This document shows positions 1 to 6,782 of a DNA stretch of 6,782 nt, one piece after another (within the stretch, counting starts at the first letter, position 1; every line of letters starts with the position of its first letter). The DNA is from Phycisphaera mikurensis NBRC 102666. Lineage in GTDB: Bacteria > Planctomycetota > Phycisphaerae > Phycisphaerales > SM1A02. The notes beneath the pieces were generated by a model, which saw nothing but the letters and a program-made list of their open reading frames with translations, was not told the DNA's origin and ran no database searches. A program made the position numbers and the translations under genes. The DNA is taken from the NCBI GenBank assembly GCA_945870475.1, contig CAMBSR010000125.1, forward strand, positions 1-6,782, read 5' to 3'.

Positions 1-54
1 AGTACGCGGGCGCGTCAAGAGCGTCGCCAACGCCTCGCCAACCCGCCGTCAGAT
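1..54. other. Non-coding edge downstream of acs
   Basis: This is the short piece after the acs stop codon. It contains an imperfect tandem duplication of an 11-mer (GCGTCGCCAAC at 21-31, GCCTCGCCAAC at 32-42; one mismatch). On the minus strand, just after acs, the only hairpin I can find has a 4-5 bp stem (GCGT/ACGC) and no T-run, so I do not call a terminator. I see no start codon with a ribosome binding site on either strand. Confidence 0.5.
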
Positions 55-2043
55 TTACTCGTCATCCGCGCGCAGCTTCGCCAGCACGTTGAAGTCCTCG
101 AGCGTGGTGGTGTCCTGCGTGGTCTCCTTGCCGGCGGCCACGTCGCGGAGCAGGCGGCGCATGATCTTGCCGCTGCGGGTCTTGGGCAGGCCGCTCGTGA
201 AGCGGATGACGTCCGGGCGCGCGATGGCGCCGATGTCCTTGGCCACGTGCTCCATCAGGCGCTTGCGCATGGCGTCGCCGGCGTCGTGCGCGTGGTCGGG
301 GTGCAGGACGCAGAACGCCGCGACGCCCGTGCCCTTGATCTCGTGCGGCATGCCCACCACAGCCGCTTCCACCACCAGCTTGCTTCCCACCAGCGAGCTC
401 TCCACCTCGGCGGTGCCCAGGCGGTGGCCGCTGACGTTGAGGACGTCGTCGATGCGTCCCATGATCCAGAAGTAGCCGCGCTGGTCACGCCGCGCACCGT
501 CGCCGGCGAGGTACATGCCGGGCACGCGCGACCAGTACGTGTCGATGAACCGCTGGCGGTCGCCGTGCACGCCGCGCAGCATGGCGGGCCAGGGCTTGCG
601 GATCACCAGGAGGCCGCCGGAGTTGAGCGGCTGCTCCACGCCGTGGTCATCCACCACCGCGGCGTCCACGCCGAACATCGGCAGCGTGCAGCTGCCCGGG
701 ACGGTGGGGGTGGCGCCGGGGAGCGGCGTGATGACGTGGCCGCCGGTCTCGGTCTGCCACATGGTGTCCACGATGGGGCAGCGCGAGCCGCCGATCTTCT
801 CGTGGTACCAGATCCATGCCTCGGGATTGATGGGCTCGCCCACCGTGCCCAGGACGCGCAGGCTGGAGAGGTCGTGCTTGGCGGGGTGCAGGTCGCCCCA
901 GCGCATGAAGCTGCGGATCGCCGTGGGCGCGGTGTAGAAGTGCGTGGCGCGGTGGCGCGCGATGATCGACCAGAAGCGGTCCTCGGCCGGGAAGTTCGGC
1001 GCGCCCTCGTACATGAGCGTGGGAACGCGGTTGGGGAGGAGCCCGTAGACGATGTAGCTGTGGCCCGTGATCCATCCGATGTCGGCGGTGCAGAAGTAGA
1101 CCTGCCCGCTGCCCGGCACCAGGTTGAAGGTCCAGCGCGCGGTGGCGGCCGTGTAGACCATGTAGCCGCCGGTGGTGTGCAGGATGCCCTTGGGCTTGCC
1201 GGTGCTGCCCGACGTGTAGAGGAGGAAGAGCGGGTGCTCGCTGTCCACCGGCTCGCAGGCGCGGGTGGTGGGCTGCTGGGGAACCACGTCATGCCACCAG
1301 GCGTCGCGCCCGGGCTTCATGGTGCATTCGTTCCCGGTGCGCTTCAGCACCAGGACGCTCTTCACGCCGGGAAGCTGCGCGCACGCGGCATCCACGTTCG
1401 CCTTGAGCGGCACCACCGAGCCGCGGCGCCACGCGCCGTCGCAGGTGACGATCACCGTGCTCTGCGCGTCCTGCACGCGGTCGACGATGGCCTGCGCGGC
1501 GAATCCCCCGAAGATCACGCTGTGCGGGGCGCCGAGGCGCGCGCACGCGAGTGCGGCGATCGCGAGCTCCGGCACCATGCCCATGTAGAGCGTGACCACG
1601 TCGCCCTTGCGGACGCCGAGCTGTTCGAGTGCCGCGGCGCAACGCGCCACCTCGTCGCGCAGCTCGCGGTAGGTGATGCGGCGCACCTCGGGTCCGTGCG
1701 CGCCCATGGGCTCGCCTTCCCAGAGGATGGCCACCTCGTCGCCGTGGCCTGCTTCCACCTGGCGATCGACGCAGTTGAAGCACGCGTTGGTGGTGCCGCC
1801 GACGAACCACTTGGCGTCGGGCAGGTTCCACTCCAGCACCGTGTTCCACGGCGTGAACCAGTGGAACTCCTTGGCAACCTCGCCCCAGAAGCCCTCGGGA
1901 TCGCGGATCGAGCGCTCGTGCATGGCGCGGTACGCATCCATGTCCGGCACGTGCACGGTGCCCATGCGCCTGGCGAAATCCGCCGGCGGCGGGAAGACGC
2001 GGTCCTCGGACTGGACGGACTGGATGGACGAGCTGCTCGACAT
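55..2043 (-). CDS. acs: Acetyl-CoA synthetase (acetate--CoA ligase, AMP-forming)
   Basis: Cytoplasmic enzyme of 662 aa that activates acetate with ATP to acetyl-AMP and then to acetyl-CoA, feeding acetate into central metabolism. Full-length member of the adenylate-forming (ANL) superfamily; the family is usually about 650 aa. Visible motifs: the Acs N-terminal domain (FWGEVAKEFHW, 52-62); the P-loop YTSGSTGKPKG at 276-286; DIGWITGHSY at 321-330; VGEPINPEAW at 401-410; DTMWQTETGG at 426-435; the hinge GRIDDVLNVSGHR at 529-541; and the C-terminal PKTRSGKIMRR, where Lys626 is the catalytic lysine that protein acetylases modify in other Acs enzymes. By alignment to the well-studied Salmonella enzyme, the acetate pocket is Ile325, Thr326, Val401 and Trp429; the Trp keeps the pocket small and argues for acetate over longer acids. 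Position 428 is Met where Trp or Tyr is usual. The start is the ATG at 2043: the same frame stays open far upstream into alaS, but family similarity begins about 25 residues after this Met. The first residues are a serine run (MSSSSS). No acetylase or deacetylase gene is in the window. Confidence 0.97.
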   Translation of the reverse strand: MSSSSSIQSVQSEDRVFPPPADFARRMGTVHVPDMDAYRAMHERSIRDPEGFWGEVAKEFHWFTPWNTVLEWNLPDAKWFVGGTTNACFNCVDRQVEAGHGDEVAILWEGEPMGAHGPEVRRITYRELRDEVARCAAALEQLGVRKGDVVTLYMGMVPELAIAALACARLGAPHSVIFGGFAAQAIVDRVQDAQSTVIVTCDGAWRRGSVVPLKANVDAACAQLPGVKSVLVLKRTGNECTMKPGRDAWWHDVVPQQPTTRACEPVDSEHPLFLLYTSGSTGKPKGILHTTGGYMVYTAATARWTFNLVPGSGQVYFCTADIGWITGHSYIVYGLLPNRVPTLMYEGAPNFPAEDRFWSIIARHRATHFYTAPTAIRSFMRWGDLHPAKHDLSSLRVLGTVGEPINPEAWIWYHEKIGGSRCPIVDTMWQTETGGHVITPLPGATPTVPGSCTLPMFGVDAAVVDDHGVEQPLNSGGLLVIRKPWPAMLRGVHGDRQRFIDTYWSRVPGMYLAGDGARRDQRGYFWIMGRIDDVLNVSGHRLGTAEVESSLVGSKLVVEAAVVGMPHEIKGTGVAAFCVLHPDHAHDAGDAMRKRLMEHVAKDIGAIARPDVIRFTSGLPKTRSGKIMRRLLRDVAAGKETTQDTTTLEDFNVLAKLRADDE

Positions 2044-2099
2044 GCGGCGTACCTTACAGACACCGCGTGACGGGGTTGGGATTGCGTGCGAGCCCGGCC
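2044..2099. other. alaS-acs intergenic gap
   Basis: A 56-bp gap between the alaS stop codon and the acs start, both on the minus strand. I see no T-run or strong hairpin that would end alaS transcription, so read-through into acs is possible. The only notable element is the TAAGGT hexamer close to the acs start, listed separately. Confidence 0.5.
2051..2056 (-). promoter_or_regulatory. acs start-site element: TAAGGT, -10-like or Shine-Dalgarno
   Basis: On the minus strand the hexamer TAAGGT lies 7 nt before the acs ATG. It can be read in two ways. AAGG (2055-2052) with an 8-nt spacer is an acceptable Shine-Dalgarno sequence, which supports the ATG at 2043. TAAGGT also fits the TANNNT -10 pattern, which at this distance would give a leaderless or nearly leaderless mRNA. 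No -35 box resembling TTGACA is visible 16-19 bp further upstream. The sequence alone does not decide between the two. Confidence 0.4.
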
Positions 2100-4925
<2,826 letters not shown>

Positions 4926-4955
4926 GGGAGGGGCAGTGTAGGGAAGGGGGGTGGG
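4926..4955 (+). other. Putative G-quadruplex tract over the alaS promoter
   Basis: The plus strand has five G-tracts of at least three bases: 4926-4928, 4930-4933, 4941-4943, 4946-4951 and 4953-4955. The intervening loops are 1, 7, 2 and 1 nt, which meets the usual G3+N1-7 pattern for an intramolecular quadruplex. The 7-nt loop contains the complement of the alaS -10-like hexamer. For alaS this is the template strand. Whether it folds in the cell is unknown; G-runs also arise from high GC alone. Confidence 0.4.
4935..4940 (-). promoter_or_regulatory. alaS -10-like hexamer TACACT
   Basis: On the minus strand TACACT lies 9 nt before the alaS ATG. It matches TATAAT at four of six positions, including the key TA at the start and the final T. 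The bases between it and the ATG (GCCCCTCCC) contain no Shine-Dalgarno sequence. At this distance transcription would start at or within a few bases of the ATG. No -35 box is evident, so this remains a candidate. Confidence 0.4.
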
Positions 4956-4984
4956 CGCCCCCGGCGGCGTGGGTGCGCGGCGAC

Positions 4985-5003
4985 GGCCCGTAGACTGCGG
5001 GCC
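4985..5003 (+). promoter_or_regulatory. Inverted repeat abutting the tpiA start codon
   Basis: A perfect 6-bp all-GC inverted repeat (GGCCCG at 4985-4990, CGGGCC at 4998-5003) encloses the 7-nt sequence TAGACTG and ends on the base before the tpiA ATG. In RNA it could fold as a hairpin at the place where a ribosome binding site would normally be. In DNA it could be a binding site overlapping the -10-like hexamer. No named regulator can be assigned. Confidence 0.45.
4991..4996 (+). promoter_or_regulatory. tpiA -10-like hexamer TAGACT
   Basis: TAGACT lies 7 nt before the tpiA ATG and matches TATAAT at four of six positions, including the key TA and final T. There is no Shine-Dalgarno sequence between it and the ATG. 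If it is used, the mRNA would begin at about the A of the ATG (leaderless). The sequence about 17 bp upstream (near 4968-4973) does not resemble a -35 box. Confidence 0.4.
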
Positions 5004-5804
5004 ATGCACGCGGAACGCAGGCCATTCATCGGCGGAAACTGGAAGATGAACACCGACCTCGCTTCCGGCGTGGAGCTGGCCGATGCGGTGCTGGCGGCGC
5101 TGGCCGCCGCGGGCGTCGAGGAATCGGTGGATGCGGCCGTCTATCCGCCGTTCCCGTACCTCTTCACGGTGGGGCGGACGCTTGGCCACTCCGCGGTGCT
5201 CCTGGGTGCCCAGGACTGCTCGGCCGACGTGAGCGGCGCGTTCACCGGCCAGGTGAGCGCCGGCATGCTCTGCGATGTTGGGTGTCGCTCCGTGATTATT
5301 GGTCATTCTGAGCGACGCCACGGTCTCGGCGAGGACGATGAACTCCTTCACGAGAAGCTCGCCATCGCCCTCGAGAGCGGCCTGGTGGCGGTGCTCTGCG
5401 TCGGCGAGACGCTCTCCGAACGCGACGACGGACGGGCCGAAGCCGTGGTGGCGCATCAGTTGCGCGGATGTTTCGGGACACTGAAGGCCGAGACGGTGGA
5501 GCGCGTGGTGGTGGCGTACGAGCCGGTGTGGGCCATCGGCACGGGCCGCACCGCAAGCCCCGAGGACGCGCAGGCGATGCATGCATCCATTCGCCGGGTG
5601 CTGGCCGACCTGTATGATTCTCGATTCGCCGCTCGAACCCGCATCATCTACGGTGGTTCGGTCAACGCGAAGAACGCACGGGCGATCTTCGACGGACCGG
5701 ACATCGATGGGGGCTTGATCGGCGGCGCCAGCCTCAAGGCTGACGACTTCGCTTCGATCTGCCGCGCCGCGGCGGAGGCGTGGTCGGCGGCCGGCGGCCA
5801 CTGA
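5004..5804 (+). CDS. tpiA: Triosephosphate isomerase
   Basis: Cytoplasmic glycolytic and gluconeogenic enzyme of 266 aa that interconverts dihydroxyacetone phosphate and glyceraldehyde 3-phosphate. It is a complete TIM barrel of slightly more than usual length (about 250 aa). All active-site elements are present: FIGGNWKMN with Asn12 and Lys14; the electrophile His101 in IIGHSERR (98-105); the catalytic base Glu173 in AYEPVWAIGTG (171-181), which also contains the mobile loop 6; YGGSVN (216-221); and the phosphate-binding GGLIGGASL (236-244). The ATG at 5004 places the conserved FIGGNWKMN at residue 8, as expected for the family; the open frame further upstream is antisense to alaS. It heads a plus-strand cluster with secG and yicC, and its TGA overlaps the secG ribosome binding site. 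Two short patches (residues 91-102 and 204-207) use A/T-ending codons unlike the rest of the gene. After the catalytic motif it reads HGLGEDDELL, a variant of the usual FGExD segment. Confidence 0.98.
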   Translation: MHAERRPFIGGNWKMNTDLASGVELADAVLAALAAAGVEESVDAAVYPPFPYLFTVGRTLGHSAVLLGAQDCSADVSGAFTGQVSAGMLCDVGCRSVIIGHSERRHGLGEDDELLHEKLAIALESGLVAVLCVGETLSERDDGRAEAVVAHQLRGCFGTLKAETVERVVVAYEPVWAIGTGRTASPEDAQAMHASIRRVLADLYDSRFAARTRIIYGGSVNAKNARAIFDGPDIDGGLIGGASLKADDFASICRAAAEAWSAAGGH

Positions 5805-5809
5805 AGGAA
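5804..5809 (+). promoter_or_regulatory. secG ribosome binding site AAGGAA
   Basis: AAGGA with a 6-nt spacer precedes the secG ATG at 5815. Its first A is the last base of the tpiA TGA stop codon, so ribosomes ending tpiA are placed directly for secG, which points to translational coupling. It contrasts with tpiA itself, which lacks such a site. Confidence 0.8.
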
Positions 5810-5814
5810 CACCC

Positions 5815-6306
5815 ATGGGCGTCATCTTCACGCTCCTCGTCATCCTCTTCCTCGTCGTCTCGGTTGCCCTCGTCCTGATCATCCTGGTCCAGCGCCCGCA
5901 GGGCGGCGGACTGGCGCAGGCCTTCGGCGGCGGTGGCGGCGGCACGGACACGGCCTTCGGCGGCCGCACCGGCGACGCGCTCACCTACGCGACCGTGACG
6001 GCATTCGGCATCTACCTGGTGCTGGCCATCGCGCTGAACATCCTCGACCTGAAGATGGTCAAGGGTGCCCAGGAACCGGCCGCCGACGAAGCGGACGCCA
6101 CGCAGACCGCACCGGCCACCGCACCCGCAGGCGCGCCGGGCACCACCTCGGTCACCGTGCCGCTGGCACCCGAGAAGCCCGTCAACAAGCCTGCCGGCGC
6201 GATCCCGTTCGAGGATCCGAAGCAGGAAGCGCAGCAGCCGGCCCCCGCGGGCGCTGCGCCCGCCCCGGCTCCGGCTCCCGCGCCGGCCCCGGCTTCCGTG
6301 CCCTGA
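5815..6306 (+). CDS. secG: Protein-export translocase subunit SecG with Pro/Ala-rich tail
   Basis: Small inner-membrane subunit (163 aa) of the SecYEG channel that assists SecA-driven export. The N-terminal part fits the family: a first membrane helix at about 2-25 (very rich in V, L and I), the conserved cytoplasmic loop LVQRPQGGGLAQAFGGG (24-40) followed by more glycines, and a second helix at about 58-78. After residue 80 comes a hydrophilic tail of about 80 residues, rich in Ala, Pro, Thr, Asp and Glu, ending with six Pro-Ala units (149-160). E. coli SecG is about 110 aa and many others are nearer 75, so the tail is a long extension. The usual two-helix topology places both ends on the periplasmic side, so the tail would be periplasmic. 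The start is fixed by the ribosome binding site overlapping the tpiA stop. Position between tpiA and yicC suggests one transcript. SecG is weakly conserved; the glycine-rich loop and two helices make the call. Confidence 0.93.
   Translation: MGVIFTLLVILFLVVSVALVLIILVQRPQGGGLAQAFGGGGGGTDTAFGGRTGDALTYATVTAFGIYLVLAIALNILDLKMVKGAQEPAADEADATQTAPATAPAGAPGTTSVTVPLAPEKPVNKPAGAIPFEDPKQEAQQPAPAGAAPAPAPAPAPAPASVP
6238..6294 (+). repeat. Pro/Ala codon repeat in the secG tail
   Basis: Codons 142-160 of secG encode a Pro/Ala-rich stretch, and 6259-6294 are six consecutive Pro-Ala units written with mixed synonymous codons (CCG GCT, CCC GCG, CCG GCC). The mixture of codons argues that the amino-acid composition is maintained rather than being a recent exact DNA expansion. 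The repeat may still vary in length between strains. Confidence 0.8.
6247..6263 (+). repeat. 17-bp palindrome within the secG tail
   Basis: GCGGGCGC (6247-6254), a single T, then GCGCCCGC (6256-6263) form a perfect 8-bp inverted repeat. As RNA it can make a 7-bp all-GC stem with a CTG loop. It lies about 40 nt before the secG stop codon and is not followed by a T-run, so it does not look like an intrinsic terminator. Confidence 0.6.
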
Positions 6307-6322
6307 CCTTCGCAACCTCCCC

Positions 6323-6327
6323 GAGGT
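6323..6327 (+). promoter_or_regulatory. yicC ribosome binding site GAGGT
   Basis: GAGGT lies in the 27-bp gap after secG; seven nt separate GAGG from the GTG at 6334. This supports the GTG as start rather than the in-frame ATG four codons later (6346). Confidence 0.7.
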
Positions 6328-6333
6328 ACCCGC

Positions 6334-6782
6334 GTGATCCGATCGATGACCGGTTTCGGTGCCGCCTCGCATGAGCAGGACGGCACGCGCTTCGCGGTCG
6401 AGATCCGCTCGGTCAACAACCGGTTCTTCAAGGCCACCATGCGCCTGCCGTCGGAGTTCGACTCGCTCGAGCCGGACATCGAGGCGCTGGTCATGCGCCG
6501 CCTGGTGCGCGGCAGCGTCACCATCACCGTGCGCTGGACGGAGATCTCCGCGCGCGCCGTGGCCCGCATCAACGTGGCGGCGCTCGAGGCCTACGCCGCG
6601 CAGCTGCGCGGTGCGGCGAGCGCCGGCCTTTCGCAGGACATCCGCCTTTCCGACCTCCTCTCGCTGCCTGGCGTCATCTCCGACGACCGCGCGCAGTCGA
6701 TCTCCGAAGGCTCGCGCCCGATCCTCATGCGCCTCGTCGGCGAGGCGTGCGATGCGCTGATGGCCGCACGCGAGCGCGAGGG
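6334..6782 (+). CDS. yicC: YicC/YloC-family endoribonuclease, N-terminal part
   Basis: Partial gene; 149 codons are visible and it runs off the window end. With GTG read as Met, the protein begins MIRSMTGFGA, the hallmark start of the YicC/YloC family, and continues with FAVEIRSVNNRFFKATMRLP (20-39), SLEPDIEALVMRRLVRGSV (44-62) and later LSDLLSLPGVI (111-121), all typical of the YicC N-terminal domain. The C-terminal domain (about the last 80-90 residues of a roughly 290-aa family) lies outside. Family members in E. coli and B. subtilis are endoribonucleases involved in RNA turnover. The GTG is preferred over the ATG at 6346 because the family N-terminus starts exactly there and GAGGT is well placed. 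It lies 27 bp after secG, probably in the same operon; in many bacteria gmk follows yicC, which cannot be seen here. Confidence 0.93.
   Translation, partial: MIRSMTGFGAASHEQDGTRFAVEIRSVNNRFFKATMRLPSEFDSLEPDIEALVMRRLVRGSVTITVRWTEISARAVARINVAALEAYAAQLRGAASAGLSQDIRLSDLLSLPGVISDDRAQSISEGSRPILMRLVGEACDALMAARERE

Larger units (their letters stand above)
4926..5003. promoter_or_regulatory. Divergent alaS / tpiA promoter region
   Basis: This 78-bp interval separates the start codons of the divergent alaS and tpiA genes, so it must contain the 5' ends, or the last part of the leaders, of both. Neither gene has a Shine-Dalgarno sequence here. Instead each has a TANACT hexamer close to its ATG (4940-4935 for alaS, 4991-4996 for tpiA), with about 50 bp between the two. 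The left part is a G-run tract on the plus strand, the middle has the palindrome GGGCGCCC (4953-4960), and the right end is a GC inverted repeat abutting the tpiA ATG. No convincing -35 box is visible on either strand. Confidence 0.65.

Noticed and set aside
1..54. Intrinsic terminator after acs
   Set aside because: Only a 4-5 bp stem can be drawn on the minus strand and there is no T-run; not supportable.
247..2070. Long plus-strand open frame (607 codons) antisense to acs
   Set aside because: The translation is low-complexity (His, Arg, Ala, Val and Gly rich) with no family motif, and the opposite strand encodes a complete Acs with all motifs. In GC-rich genes with G/C at third positions, antisense frames lack stops by composition.
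2044..2099. Terminator or T-box-like leader between alaS and acs
   Set aside because: The 56-bp gap is too short for a leader RNA and contains no strong hairpin with a T-run.
4926..5984. N-terminal extension of alaS through tpiA and into secG (open minus-strand frame to 5984)
   Set aside because: It is antisense to well-supported genes. AlaRS similarity starts just after the ATG at 4925.
5734..6572. Minus-strand open frames opposite secG and yicC (for example 5734-6372 and 6012-6572)
   Set aside because: They are Gly/Arg/Ala-rich shadows of the secG tail and yicC; no start signal or domain is visible.
6359..6760. Plus-strand open frame overlapping yicC in another frame
   Set aside because: The Arg/Ser/Ala-rich translation has no motif, while the frame beginning at GTG 6334 reads the YicC N-terminus.

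Overview
The window is a GC-rich stretch of bacterial chromosome (clearly above 60% G+C by eye, with strong G/C bias at third codon positions). It holds five recognisable housekeeping genes and no mobile element, CRISPR array or RNA gene. The alanyl-tRNA synthetase has a eukaryote-like sequence pattern, and triosephosphate isomerase, SecG and YicC follow each other in an apparent operon. Together with the acetyl-CoA synthetase type, this suggests Planctomycetota, perhaps Phycisphaerae. Gemmatimonadota or a related GC-rich phylum is not excluded. The assignment is inference from memory of family sequences, not from a search.

Layout: positions 1-54 are a short non-coding edge downstream of acs. 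The minus strand carries acs (55-2043, acetyl-CoA synthetase, 662 aa) and, upstream of it, alaS (2100-4925, alanyl-tRNA synthetase, 941 aa), separated by 56 bp. A 78-bp divergent intergenic region (4926-5003) separates alaS from the plus-strand cluster tpiA (5004-5804, 266 aa), secG (5815-6306, 163 aa) and yicC (from a GTG at 6334, cut off by the window end). The first two plus-strand genes are 10 bp apart, and yicC follows 27 bp after secG.

The genes cover central carbon metabolism (Acs activates acetate; TpiA interconverts triose phosphates), translation (AlaRS), protein export (SecG) and RNA turnover (YicC). They do not form one pathway.

The most interesting pattern is in the start regions. 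The genes that plausibly begin transcripts (acs, alaS, tpiA) each carry a TANNNT -10-like hexamer only 7-9 nt before the ATG. The downstream genes secG and yicC have ordinary Shine-Dalgarno sequences. This would fit leaderless or nearly leaderless transcripts. The alaS hexamer lies in a G-rich tract that fits a G-quadruplex pattern, and the tpiA hexamer lies between the arms of a perfect GC inverted repeat. I found no evidence for a wholly new system; the remaining findings are modest variations on known genes.
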